Both the position numbers and the translations under genes were made by a program. From the NCBI RefSeq assembly GCF_000877395.1, contig NZ_JYFE01000016.1, positions 1-64,000 of the forward strand: a DNA stretch of 64,000 nucleotides. Reading direction: 5' to 3'. Origin of the DNA: Jannaschia aquimarina (GTDB lineage: Bacteria > Pseudomonadota > Alphaproteobacteria > Rhodobacterales > Rhodobacteraceae). Positions within the stretch are counted from its first letter, which is position 1; every line of letters begins with the position of its first letter. The notes beneath the pieces were generated by a model. That model was given only the letters and a program-made list of their open reading frames with translations. It was not told where the DNA came from and searched no databases. Below are positions 27,608-35,562 of this stretch, piece by piece.

Positions 27608-27652
27608 CTTCTTCTCGGCTCAAATACTCCGGGGTCCGGGGCAGAGCCCCGG
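27608..27652 (-). repeat. intergenic hairpin repeat, copy 2 (inverted)
   Basis: On the minus strand: hairpin CCGGGGC-TCT-GCCCCGG (27636-27652), then ACCCCGGAGTATTTGAGCC and GAGAAGAAG. The tail matches copy 1 (GGAGTATTT, GAGAAGAAG) in the opposite orientation, while the hairpin arms differ, as usual for these elements. It lies 48 bp past the deoD stop. Confidence 0.62.
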
Positions 27653-27699
27653 CTCGTTCGCCACCTGCGCCGCCGGCGAGGGGCCGGAGCGGGCGACGC

Positions 27700-28404
27700 T
27701 CAGGCGAAGGCCGCCTCCAGCGCGATCTCGACCATGTCCCCGAAGCTCGACTGGCGATCCTCGGACGGCAGGGCCTCGTGGGTCAGCAGGTGGTCGCTGA
27801 CCGTCAGCACCGCCAGCGCGCGGCAATCGTGGCGGGCCGCCAGAGTATAAAGCTCGGCCGCCTCCATCTCGACGGCGAGCACGCCATGGCGCGTCATCTG
27901 CTCTGTCAGGTCCGGCCGCTCGTCGTAGAAGACGTCCGACGAATAGATGCCGCCGACATGAACGTTCGACGCCTTGGCCAGCGCCGCAGCCTCTGCCGCC
28001 TTCAGCAGGGTCCAATCGGCGCAGGGGGCGTAGTTCAACTCCCGGAGGATCCCCCGCGAAGGCGTCGAGATCGTGGAGGCGGTCATGGCGAGGATCACGT
28101 CGCGGATCGCCACGTCCTTCTGCATCGCCCCGCAAGAGCCGATGCGGATCAACGTCTTCGCGCCGTATTGCGAGATCAGTTCGTTGGCATAGATCGACAG
28201 GCTCGGCATCCCCATTCCCGAACCGTGGATCGTCACTTCGTTGCCGTTCCACATCCCGGTAAAGCCCAGCATTCCCCGGACGTCGTTCACCAGGCGCGGG
28301 CTTTCGAGAAACGTTTCGGCGGCCCATTTCGCGCGCAGGGGGTCCCCCGGCATCAGGACGGTCTCGGCGATCTCTCCCTTGGCGGCGCGGATATGGGGGG
28401 TCAT
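27700..28404 (-). CDS. deoD: purine-nucleoside phosphorylase (DeoD type)
   Basis: Hexameric purine-nucleoside phosphorylase of 234 residues that cleaves (deoxy)inosine, guanosine or adenosine with phosphate, for nucleoside salvage. Motifs include [27 protein letters not shown] at the N-terminus with the phosphate-binding [15 protein letters not shown], and [13 protein letters not shown], and the catalytic Asp in [17 protein letters not shown] precedes the ATG. The nucleoside-type ABC transporter 11 kb away could supply substrate. It is convergent with creD across the repeat region. Confidence 0.96.
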   Translation of the reverse strand: MTPHIRAAKGEIAETVLMPGDPLRAKWAAETFLESPRLVNDVRGMLGFTGMWNGNEVTIHGSGMGMPSLSIYANELISQYGAKTLIRIGSCGAMQKDVAIRDVILAMTASTISTPSRGILRELNYAPCADWTLLKAAEAAALAKASNVHVGGIYSSDVFYDERPDLTEQMTRHGVLAVEMEAAELYTLAARHDCRALAVLTVSDHLLTHEALPSEDRQSSFGDMVEIALEAAFA

Positions 28405-28418
28405 GGTCTCTCCGAAAG

Positions 28419-28442
28419 AAAAAGGGGCGTCCCCGACGCCCC
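28419..28442 (-). terminator. rho-independent terminator of the H-NS gene
   Basis: On the minus strand, GGGGCGTC and GACGCCCC form a perfect 8-bp stem with a GGG loop, followed by TTTTT (AAAAA at 28419-28423 on the plus strand). It lies 22 bp after the H-NS stop and before the deoD start, so deoD needs its own promoter or readthrough. Confidence 0.86.
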
Positions 28443-28464
28443 TAATCCCGGTTCGGCGAGAAAG

Positions 28465-28809
28465 CTAGATCGCCAGATCCTCGGCCTTGCCGCCGTTTTC
28501 GATGTGATCCTTGTACCATTGCGGCTGACGGCCCCGGCCGGACCAGGTCATCGCGGCATTCTCGGGGTGGCGGTATTTCGCAGGCAATTTCGCGCGACCG
28601 GCGGTGTTCCGCTTGCCCGATTTGCCACCCGTCAGATCGTCGAGCGTATAGCCTTCCTTGGCCAGCATCGCCTCGACCTCGGCGCGCAATTCCTTGATGC
28701 GGCGCCCGTCGTAATCGGCCTGGGCCTTCGCGATCGCTTTCAATTGCGCCTCCGCTTCGGCCTTCGCCTTTTCCAGTTCATCCCTGTTCATCTTGTCGAT
28801 CTTTGCCAC
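28465..28809 (-). CDS. H-NS family nucleoid-associated protein (HvrA-like)
   Basis: A 114-residue DNA-binding protein. An N-terminal coiled coil (residues 5-50, rich in Glu/Lys/Ala) would oligomerise. A basic linker follows, then the C-terminal H-NS DNA-binding motif AAMTWSGRGRQPQWYKDHI, the TWxGRGRxPxW core of the HvrA/Spb branch. Such proteins silence AT-rich DNA and tune photosynthesis or metabolic genes in Rhodobacter. It lies in front of ecm, with which it shares orientation (76-bp gap), and has its own terminator. Confidence 0.9.
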   Translation of the reverse strand: MAKIDKMNRDELEKAKAEAEAQLKAIAKAQADYDGRRIKELRAEVEAMLAKEGYTLDDLTGGKSGKRNTAGRAKLPAKYRHPENAAMTWSGRGRQPQWYKDHIENGGKAEDLAI

Positions 28810-28885
28810 GACTCTTCCCTTCGCAATGGCTTTGGTAATTCGCCATTACGTTCGGACGCTCAATCGCGCAACCTATCTATTCGGT

Positions 28886-30844
28886 CTACTCGGCGGCCAA
28901 TTCCGGCGGTGCTGCCAATTCGACCAGATCGCCCATGATCCGATTCAATTCGAAATCCTTCGGTGTATAGACCCGGGCGACGCCCATTCCGCGCAGCCGG
29001 TCGGCGTCTTCGTCGGGGATGATCCCGCCGACCACGACGGGCAGGTCCAGCCCCTCGGCACGCAGCCGGGCCATGACATCCTCGACCAGCGGCAGGTGGC
29101 TGCCCGACAGGATCGACAGGCCCACCACATGGGCCCCGTCCTCGCGCGCCGCGTCCACGATGGCCTCGGGTGTCAGGCGGATCCCGGCATAGCTCACCTG
29201 CATCCCGCAATCGCGCGCGCGCACGGCGATCTGCTCGGCCCCGTTGGAATGGCCGTCCAGGCCCGGCTTGCCCATCAGGAAGGTCAGACGGCGCCCCAGC
29301 CGGTCGCTCGCCGCATCCACCGCGTCGCGGAGGGGCTCCAGCCCCTCGGTCCGGTTCGAGGGCGAGGCCGAGACCCCGGTGGGCCCCCGATACTCCCCGT
29401 GGACCGAGCGCATGACGCCCGCCCATTCGCCGGTGGTCACGCCCGCCTTCGCAGCGGCGATCGAGGCGGGCATCACGTTGCCGCCCTCTCGCGCCGCGTG
29501 GGACAGATCCGACAGCGCCTCCTCAACGGCTGCCGGGTCCCGCGCGGCGCGCCAGGCCTGGAGCCGGTCGATCTGGTCCGCCTCCACGCCTGGATCCACG
29601 ACCATGATGCCGCCATCCGAGCCGACCAGCGGCGAGGGTTCGCCCTCCTCCCAGCGGTTCACGCCGACCACGACCGTCTCGCCGCGCTCGATGGCGCCCA
29701 GACGGTCCGAATTGGCCTCGACCAGACGGGACTTCATGTATTCGATCGCATCCACCGCGCCGCCCATCCCTTCGATGGCGGCCAGTTCCTCGCGGGCGCG
29801 GTCCTTCAATTCGTCGACCTTGGCCGCCACCACCGGAGAGCCGTCGAAGAGATCGCCGTATTCCAGAAGGTCGGTTTCGTAGGCCAGCACCTGCTGCATG
29901 CGAAGCGACCATTGCTGGTCCCACGGGCGCGGCAAGCCCAACGCCTCATTCCAGGCGGGCAATTGAACGGCGCGCGCCCGGGCGCCCTTGGACAGCGTCA
30001 CCGCCAGCATCTCCAGCAGGATGCGATAGACGTTGTTCTCGGGCTGCTGTTCGGTCAGGCCGAGGCTGTTGACCTGCACGCCATAACGGAAACGGCGGAA
30101 CTTCGGGTCCTCGACGCCGTAGCGTTCGCGGCAGATCTCGTCCCAAAGCTCGGTGAAGGCGCGCATCTTGCACATCTCGGTGACGAACCGGATGCCCGCA
30201 TTCACGAAGAAGCTGATGCGCCCGACCATGCGCGGGAAATCCGCCGGGTCGACACGGGGCCGCAACTCGTCCAGCACGGCCTGCGCGGTCGCCAGGGCGA
30301 AGGCCAGTTCCTGCTCGGGCGTCGCGCCGGCTTCCTGCAGGTGGTAGGAGCAGACGTTCATCGGGTTCCATTTGGGCGCGTGCCCTGCGCACCATTCGGC
30401 CACGTCCCCGATCAGCTTCATCGATGGGCGCGGGGGCAGGACGTAGGTGCCCCGGCTCAGATATTCCTTCACCAGATCGTTCTGGACCGTCCCCTGAAGG
30501 CCGGCGATATCGGCGCCCTGCTCCTCGGCCACGGCGACATACAGCGCCAGCAGCCAGGGGGCCGTGGCGTTGATCGTCATCGACGTGTTCATCTGGTCCA
30601 GCGGGATGTCCTGGAACAGCGTGCGCATGTCGCCCAGATGGCTGACCGGGACGCCGACCTTGCCCACCTCTCCGCGTGCCAGGATGTGATCGGAATCGTA
30701 GCCCGTCTGCGTCGGCAGGTCGAAGGCGACCGACAGGCCGGTCTGACCCTTGGACAGGTTCGTGCGGTACAGCGCGTTGGACTTGGCGGCAGTCGAATGG
30801 CCCGCATAGGTCCGGAACAGCCAGGGACGGTCCTTCTGCGACAT
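28886..30844 (-). CDS. ecm: ethylmalonyl-CoA mutase
   Basis: Coenzyme B12-dependent mutase that converts (2R)-ethylmalonyl-CoA to methylsuccinyl-CoA, the defining rearrangement of the ethylmalonyl-CoA pathway. The 652 residues and start SQKDRPWLFRTYAGHSTAAK are those of Ecm rather than methylmalonyl-CoA mutase. Substrate-domain segments include SVAFDLPTQTGYDSDH, TINATAPW, and RFRYGVQVNSLGLTEQQPENN. The cobalamin domain near the C-terminus has the base-on ligand motif GKPGLDGHSNGAEQIA and LSILSGSHL. GGAGACC supports the ATG at 30844. Ccr, its upstream enzyme, lies 1.7 kb away on the other strand. Confidence 0.96.
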   Translation of the reverse strand: MSQKDRPWLFRTYAGHSTAAKSNALYRTNLSKGQTGLSVAFDLPTQTGYDSDHILARGEVGKVGVPVSHLGDMRTLFQDIPLDQMNTSMTINATAPWLLALYVAVAEEQGADIAGLQGTVQNDLVKEYLSRGTYVLPPRPSMKLIGDVAEWCAGHAPKWNPMNVCSYHLQEAGATPEQELAFALATAQAVLDELRPRVDPADFPRMVGRISFFVNAGIRFVTEMCKMRAFTELWDEICRERYGVEDPKFRRFRYGVQVNSLGLTEQQPENNVYRILLEMLAVTLSKGARARAVQLPAWNEALGLPRPWDQQWSLRMQQVLAYETDLLEYGDLFDGSPVVAAKVDELKDRAREELAAIEGMGGAVDAIEYMKSRLVEANSDRLGAIERGETVVVGVNRWEEGEPSPLVGSDGGIMVVDPGVEADQIDRLQAWRAARDPAAVEEALSDLSHAAREGGNVMPASIAAAKAGVTTGEWAGVMRSVHGEYRGPTGVSASPSNRTEGLEPLRDAVDAASDRLGRRLTFLMGKPGLDGHSNGAEQIAVRARDCGMQVSYAGIRLTPEAIVDAAREDGAHVVGLSILSGSHLPLVEDVMARLRAEGLDLPVVVGGIIPDEDADRLRGMGVARVYTPKDFELNRIMGDLVELAAPPELAAE

Positions 30845-30963
30845 GGCGACGGTCTCCGCAAGAAAATTACTCAAAGACCGCCATATCGGAAATTTCCTGC
30901 CCATGTCAATTCGCTGCGCTGCGGCGCGCCGAAATGCCCGGAGTCTGCCATTTGTGCAGACGG

Positions 30964-30996
30964 GGGGTGCACAGGGGGTGCACAGGGGGTGTACGC
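30964..30996. promoter_or_regulatory. 11-bp tandem repeats between ecm and the acyltransferase gene
   Basis: GGGGTGCACAG occurs twice in direct tandem (30964-30974, 30975-30985), followed by a diverged third copy, GGGGTGTACG (30986-30995). The 11-bp period is one helical turn, so three TGCACA cores line up on one DNA face. They lie 120 bp upstream of the ecm ATG and 33-65 bp upstream of the acyltransferase ATG, in the divergent promoter region. An operator array is inferred; a replication-slippage microsatellite is the alternative. Confidence 0.5.
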
Positions 30997-31028
30997 GTTG
31001 TTAACCGAGTTTTGACCGCCGGAGAGGC

Positions 31029-32402
31029 ATGTTCCAGACCGTAGAGCTTCCCCTCTGGACCCTGCTCCTGCTCTGTGCGTTCGCCGCGGTGACGTTCGCG
31101 TCGCATTTCCTGTTTCCGTCGGTGCGCTGGTTCTTTCGCAAGCGGGCGGAACGGCTGGTCGCGCGGTTGAATACCCGCCTCAAGGAACCGATCCAGCCCT
31201 TCAAGCTGGCCGCTCGCAAGGACACGATTATGCGGCTGGTCCACGATCCCGAAGTGGCCCAAGCCATCGCGGACCACGCGGCCGAGCGGGACATTCCCGA
31301 ACAGGTCGCCTTCGAGAAAGCCGGCCGCTACGCCCGGGAGATCGTGCCCAGCTTTTCGGCCCGCCTCTATTTCGGCCTGGCGACCTGGGCCGCGAGATGG
31401 CTCAGCCAAGGGCTCTACCGTGTGCGTGTGTCGGGTGCGGATCGGGCCGCCTCGGTGATCGGGCCGGACGTCACGACGGTCTTCGTGATGAACCACCGCT
31501 CGAATATGGACTACGTGCTGGTCACGTGGCTGATGGCGCAACAAACCTCGCTGGCTTACGCTGTCGGCGAATGGGCGCGGCGCTGGCCCCTCCGGCCCCT
31601 GATCCGCGCGATGGGCGGCTATTTCGTACGCAGGCGGGACCTCAACCCATTGTACCGGAAGGTTTTGTCCCGCTACGTGCAGATCGCCACGCGCGCGGGC
31701 GTGACCCAGGCCGTCTTTCCGGAAGGCCGGCTTTCACGTGACGGCGCGTTGCAACCGCCCAAGCTGGGCATCCTCAGCTACATCCTCGATGGCTACGATC
31801 CCGCGGGGCGCGATGTGGTCTTCGTGCCCGTCGCGCTGAATTACGAACGCGTCCTCGAGGATCGCAGCCTCCTCGCCGATCGGCTGAAACCCGGCGCCGC
31901 GCAGCTGAGCTGGATCGCCGTCGCGCTCTACTTCCTCGATCACCTCCGGGTTCGGATGACGGGTCGCTTCGCGCGGTTCGGCTACGCCGCCGTGACCTAT
32001 GGACGGCCCCTCTCGCTTCACGATTTCCTGCAGGAGGAGCGCCCGGACCCCGCCGCCGCCGTGGCCGAGGCGTTGATGGAGCGCATCGCCGAAGTCCTCC
32101 CCGTTCTCCCGACGCCGCTCGTGGCCGAAGCGCTGATCGGCGGCGCCCGAGACCTGCCCGCCATCGCATCTCATCTGGAATTGCGCGAAGCGGCGCTCAA
32201 GGACACGATGCACCCCGTCCACCATCCGAACCGCCCCACCGCCGCCATCGCCGAGACGGCGATTCGCCTTCTCGAGTCCCGCGGTTTCGTGGAGTTCGAC
32301 GGCGAAAACGTCGAAGTCGACGACGACGCCCGCGAGATTCTGGCATTTTACGCCCGTACGCTGCCATTGCAGCGAAGCAGTGAGAAACAAAATTACGCCT
32401 AG
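31029..32402 (+). CDS. glycerol-3-phosphate acyltransferase (PlsB-like)
   Basis: Membrane-bound acyltransferase of 457 residues, PlsB/GPAT superfamily, likely for the first step of phospholipid synthesis. An N-terminal transmembrane segment (WTLLLLCAFAAVTFASHFLF) anchors it. Motif I is FVMNHRSNMDYVLV (HX4D), motif II about VGEWARRWPLRPLIRAMGGYFVRR, motif III FPEGRLSRDG and motif IV FVPVALNYER. It is half the length of E. coli PlsB (about 800 residues) but has all acyltransferase blocks. It lies between ecm and ccr, in the same direction as ccr with a 98-bp gap. Confidence 0.88.
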   Translation: MFQTVELPLWTLLLLCAFAAVTFASHFLFPSVRWFFRKRAERLVARLNTRLKEPIQPFKLAARKDTIMRLVHDPEVAQAIADHAAERDIPEQVAFEKAGRYAREIVPSFSARLYFGLATWAARWLSQGLYRVRVSGADRAASVIGPDVTTVFVMNHRSNMDYVLVTWLMAQQTSLAYAVGEWARRWPLRPLIRAMGGYFVRRRDLNPLYRKVLSRYVQIATRAGVTQAVFPEGRLSRDGALQPPKLGILSYILDGYDPAGRDVVFVPVALNYERVLEDRSLLADRLKPGAAQLSWIAVALYFLDHLRVRMTGRFARFGYAAVTYGRPLSLHDFLQEERPDPAAAVAEALMERIAEVLPVLPTPLVAEALIGGARDLPAIASHLELREAALKDTMHPVHHPNRPTAAIAETAIRLLESRGFVEFDGENVEVDDDAREILAFYARTLPLQRSSEKQNYA

Positions 32403-32459
32403 CGGTTATTTGAGGTTGGAATATTGCCCGGGGCCTGTTAGTTCTTCGCCGACGCAGCA

Positions 32460-32486
32460 GGTTCATCCTGCGACGCAGCATGAACC
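32460..32486 (+). promoter_or_regulatory. 27-bp near-perfect palindrome before ccr
   Basis: Arms GGTTCAT (32460-32466) and ATGAACC (32480-32486) enclose CTGCG and CGCAG with one central A. Only the C67/C79 pair breaks symmetry. It ends 3 bp before the SD AGGAGG of ccr. GACGCAGCA (32451-32459) is repeated directly at 32472-32480. It could be an operator for a dimeric regulator or an RNA hairpin in the leader next to the SD. Confidence 0.6.
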
Positions 32487-32500
32487 GCAGGAGGTGGAGA

Positions 32501-33787
32501 ATGGCCTTGGATACGAAGCATCCCGTCCTCGAGGACGCCCCCGTGAAAGAGCTATACGAGATGGGCGAGATGCCCCCGCTCGGGCACATCCCCAAGCAGA
32601 TGTATGCCTGGACCATCCGGCGCGAGCGACATGGCGAGCCAGACACCGCCATGCAGCAGGAAGTCGTTGATATCCCTAAGCTCGACAGCCACGATGTGCT
32701 GGTGCTCGTGATGGCGGCCGGGGTGAACTACAACGGTGTCTGGGCGTCGCTCGGTGTGCCGATCAGCCCCTTCGACGGCCATGGCGCGCCCTATCACATC
32801 GCCGGCTCCGACGCATCTGGCGTGGTCTGGGCCGTGGGTGACAAGGTCAAGCGCTGGAAGGTCGGCGACGAGGTCGTGATCCACTGCAATCAGGACGACG
32901 GCGACGACGAACATTGCAACGGCGGCGATCCGATGTATTCGCCCAGCCAGCGCATCTGGGGTTACGAGACGCCCGACGGCAGCTTCGCCCAGTTCACCGC
33001 CGTTCAGGCCCAGCAGCTCATGCCGCGTCCAAAGCACCTGACCTGGGAGGAGTCGGCCTGCTACACGCTGACGCTGGCCACCGCCTACCGGATGCTCTTC
33101 GGACATGAGCCCCACGATCTGAAGCCCGGTCAGAACGTGCTGGTCTGGGGGGCGTCCGGCGGCCTCGGCTCCTATGCGATCCAGCTCATCAACACGGCGG
33201 GCGCCAATGCGATCGGCGTCATCTCGGACGAGAGCAAGCGCGATTTCGTCATGGGCCTCGGCGCGAAAGGCGTCATCAACCGCAACGACTTCACGTGCTG
33301 GGGTCAGCTCCCGAAGGTGAACACGCCCGAATACAACGAGTGGTTCAAGGAAGCCCGGAAGTTCGGCAAGGCCATCTGGGACATTACCGGCAAGGGTGTG
33401 AATGTCGACATGGTGTTCGAACATCCCGGCGAGGCGACCTTCCCGGTCTCGACCTTCGTCTGCAAGAAGGGCGGCATGGTCGTGATCTGTGCGGGCACGA
33501 CGGGCTACAACCTGACCTTCGACGTCCGCTACATGTGGATGCACCAGAAGCGCCTTCAGGGCAGCCATTTCGCGCATCTCAAGCAGGCCAGCGCGGCGAA
33601 CCAGCTCATGGTCGAGCAGCGCCTCGATCCGTGTATGTCCGAATGCTTCCCGTGGGAGCAATTGCCCGAGGCCCACATGAAGATGCGCCGCAACGAGCAT
33701 CTGCCCGGCAACATGTCGGTGCTGGTCCAGGCGCCGACCACCGGCCTGCGCACGGTTGAGGATGTCGTCGAAGCGGGCCGCCGCTGA
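32501..33787 (+). CDS. ccr: crotonyl-CoA carboxylase/reductase
   Basis: NADPH-dependent reductive carboxylase that turns crotonyl-CoA plus CO2 into (2S)-ethylmalonyl-CoA, the key step of the ethylmalonyl-CoA pathway. The 428 residues align throughout with the Rhodobacter sphaeroides enzyme: MYAWTIRRERHGEPD, VLVMAAGVNYNGVWASLG, VIHCNQDDGDDEHCNGGDPM, QRIWGYETPDGSFAQF (Phe and Glu region that orients CO2), the nucleotide loop VWGASGGLGSYAIQ, and GSHFAHLKQASAANQ. The SD GGAGG fixes the ATG at 32501; an upstream ATG at 32480 lies inside a palindrome and lacks homology. Confidence 0.98.
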   Translation: MALDTKHPVLEDAPVKELYEMGEMPPLGHIPKQMYAWTIRRERHGEPDTAMQQEVVDIPKLDSHDVLVLVMAAGVNYNGVWASLGVPISPFDGHGAPYHIAGSDASGVVWAVGDKVKRWKVGDEVVIHCNQDDGDDEHCNGGDPMYSPSQRIWGYETPDGSFAQFTAVQAQQLMPRPKHLTWEESACYTLTLATAYRMLFGHEPHDLKPGQNVLVWGASGGLGSYAIQLINTAGANAIGVISDESKRDFVMGLGAKGVINRNDFTCWGQLPKVNTPEYNEWFKEARKFGKAIWDITGKGVNVDMVFEHPGEATFPVSTFVCKKGGMVVICAGTTGYNLTFDVRYMWMHQKRLQGSHFAHLKQASAANQLMVEQRLDPCMSECFPWEQLPEAHMKMRRNEHLPGNMSVLVQAPTTGLRTVEDVVEAGRR

Positions 33788-33841
33788 GTCGTTCTTATTC
33801 TGTTCTGGTCTTGGACCGGAATCAGATGCTTACGCTTACGA

Positions 33842-33869
33842 GCCTCCCCATTTTGGGGGAGGCTTTTTT
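33842..33869 (+). terminator. rho-independent terminator after ccr
   Basis: GCCTCCCC (33842-33849) pairs with GGGGAGGC (33856-33863), followed by TTTTTT (33864-33869). The 8-bp GC stem with a U-tract is textbook. It lies 55 bp after the ccr stop and separates ccr from the downstream quorum-sensing genes. Confidence 0.93.
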
Positions 33870-33945
33870 CGCGAATATCGCCCTGATCGCGCGTCTTCTA
33901 AGGTCGGGCTTAAGGCTTTCTTAACCACCGCAGAGGAACTCTCGG

Positions 33946-34149
33946 ATGTCGAAGGACTGGATCATCGACGTGCTACGCGACCTGCGCGCATTCTCGGCCG
34001 ACAACAATCTGCCCGCCCTCGCCGAGCATATGGACGAGGCGCTGGCCGTCGCATCGGTAGAGATCGCCCAGGATGGCGACGCCAGTGCGGCGGAGGGGAA
34101 TGGTGCAAACAGAACTCAGGCTTGGGGAGCTTTGCGAACGGCTATCTGA
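33946..34149 (+). CDS. small protein preceding luxR
   Basis: A 67-residue soluble protein starting MSKDWIIDVLRDLRAFSADNNLPALAEHMDEA, predicted to be helical. Similar small genes with SKDWIxDVL and LPALAExL stretches precede luxR genes in roseobacters; this is recalled, not searched. The C-terminus overlaps the luxR start by 50 bp in another frame, so luxR translation may depend on it. GAGGAACT upstream gives a reasonable SD. No function is known; it might modulate LuxR. Confidence 0.66.
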   Translation: MSKDWIIDVLRDLRAFSADNNLPALAEHMDEALAVASVEIAQDGDASAAEGNGANRTQAWGALRTAI

Positions 34150-34819
34150 GGCGCAGGATCACGACGACCTCGCGCGAGCCGTCGCAGGTCTGCGGGACAC
34201 CTATGACGTCGAACACGTGGTCTACCATTGCGTCCGCTCGGGGGGCGAACAATGGGGGGCATTGACCTATCCGAAGGAGTGGGTCGACGCCTACGTCAAA
34301 GAGGATTTCAAATCGATCGACCCGGTGGTCGCGGCGTGCTTCTCGCGGCCGACGCCCGTCGACTGGAAGGCGCTCGACTGGAGCGCGCGGCCGGCGCGGG
34401 AACTGCTGGGCTCGGCCACCGCATCGGGCCTGGGGAGCCAGGGATGCAGTCTGGGAGTTCGTGGGCCGAGCGGACGATATGCCCTCTTCAGCGTGAACGA
34501 CCGGATGTCCGACGGGCTCCGGTCCAGGTTCACCGATGCCCGGGTCGACGAGATGATCCTCGCCGCGCATTACATCGACTCGCGCGCGCAGGAGATGGAG
34601 GCCGAGCCCGTCGCCAAGCTCCGCACGCTGTCGCCACGCGAGACGGATGCGCTCACACTTCTGGCGAAGGGCCTGGGCCGTGCCCAGGCGGCGGAGAGGC
34701 TCGCGATTTCCGAGCACACCTTCCGTGTCTATGTGGAGAGTGCGCGCAACAAGCTGGGCGCACGCAATACGCTCCACGCCGTCGCCCATGCGATGAGCCT
34801 CGGCCTGATCTGCCTGTGA
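34100..34819 (+). CDS. LuxR-type autoinducer-binding regulator
   Basis: Quorum-sensing transcription factor of 239 residues. The autoinducer domain has the six near-invariant residues of AHL-binding LuxRs at matching spacing: Trp61, Tyr65, Asp74, Pro75, Trp89 and Gly112. The C-terminal LuxR helix-turn-helix spans about 178-235 (LSPRETDALTLLAKG, LAISEHTFRVYVESARNKLGARN). The ATG at 34100 has GGAGGGGA upstream. The next gene is its probable partner luxI, 113 bp away in the same direction. It likely binds the signal made by that enzyme. Confidence 0.93.
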   Translation: MVQTELRLGELCERLSEAQDHDDLARAVAGLRDTYDVEHVVYHCVRSGGEQWGALTYPKEWVDAYVKEDFKSIDPVVAACFSRPTPVDWKALDWSARPARELLGSATASGLGSQGCSLGVRGPSGRYALFSVNDRMSDGLRSRFTDARVDEMILAAHYIDSRAQEMEAEPVAKLRTLSPRETDALTLLAKGLGRAQAAERLAISEHTFRVYVESARNKLGARNTLHAVAHAMSLGLICL

Positions 34820-34932
34820 ATGCCGGTCCGATCACCCCTGTTGCGGGATCTTTCCGGCAGCGAGCGGTGAGGATCTCTTAACCCGCTCAGCGGCACCTCC
34901 TCCGGTCATCCGACTGGAAGGAGTTTCCGCCG

Positions 34933-35538
34933 ATGCTGCGCTACCTCTACGCAACCGACCTCGAACGTGCCCCCGATCTTGCCGCGGGGATGTTCCGCGA
35001 TCGCGCGGCCCAGTTCCGCGATCGGCTTGGCTGGGACGTGCAGGTCGACGCCCTCGGCTGGGAAACGGATCAGTACGATGTCTGCGATCCGCTTTATGTC
35101 ATCGCGACGGATCGGTCCGGGGCCCATCTCGGATCGCTTCGGTTTCTTCCGACCACGGGCCCGCACATGCTCGCCGAGGTGTTTCCGCATCTGGCGCCCC
35201 GGATCCATGATCGGGATGTCTGGGAAGCGACGCGCTTCTGCCTCGCGCCTCGTTCGCCTTTGGGGACGGCGCGGCTCCTGCTGCTGGCCGCGTCGCAGCT
35301 TGGGCTTTCCATGGGACTTACCCATGCGCTGGGCGTGTTCGATGGCGCGATGCCGCGCGTCTACCGCCGCCTTGGCTGGGAACCGGAAGTCCTGGGTCAG
35401 GCCGCCGGGATCGCGGCAGGGCGCTGGACGTTCGATCCCGCGATCCATGATCGGCTGTGCCATGCCACCGGGGTCTCGCCTCAGCGTGCGCGTGACTGGT
35501 TCGAGGCCGATCTGGGCCATCTGCCCCTTCCCACCTGA
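34933..35538 (+). CDS. acyl-homoserine-lactone synthase (LuxI type)
   Basis: GNAT-fold autoinducer synthase of 201 residues that makes an acyl-homoserine lactone from SAM and acyl-ACP. Landmarks of LuxI proteins are present: FRDRAAQFRDRLGW (Arg24, Phe28, Trp34), the DQYD stretch (46-49), GSLRFLPTTGPHML (Arg70), Phe84, and VWEATRFCL (Glu99, Arg101 region). AAGGAG lies 9 bp before the ATG. It is 113 bp downstream of the luxR gene. Acyl chain length cannot be told from sequence. Confidence 0.92.
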   Translation: MLRYLYATDLERAPDLAAGMFRDRAAQFRDRLGWDVQVDALGWETDQYDVCDPLYVIATDRSGAHLGSLRFLPTTGPHMLAEVFPHLAPRIHDRDVWEATRFCLAPRSPLGTARLLLLAASQLGLSMGLTHALGVFDGAMPRVYRRLGWEPEVLGQAAGIAAGRWTFDPAIHDRLCHATGVSPQRARDWFEADLGHLPLPT

Positions 35539-35562
35539 GACGGCGCGCGCCACAAGGGGCGC

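Larger units (their letters stand above)
27374..27699. other. 326-bp non-coding gap between creD and deoD
   Basis: No credible gene: the short frames here lack good codon use or homology. The gap carries two copies of a rhodobacterial intergenic repeat in opposite orientation (listed separately) around about 140 bp of unassigned sequence. creD and deoD are convergent, so the hairpins could act as a bidirectional terminator. Confidence 0.7.

Noticed and set aside
32480-32500. Upstream ATG of ccr as the start
   Set aside because: The inner ATG has a perfect SD and matches the family N-terminus; the upstream ATG lies in the palindrome arm.
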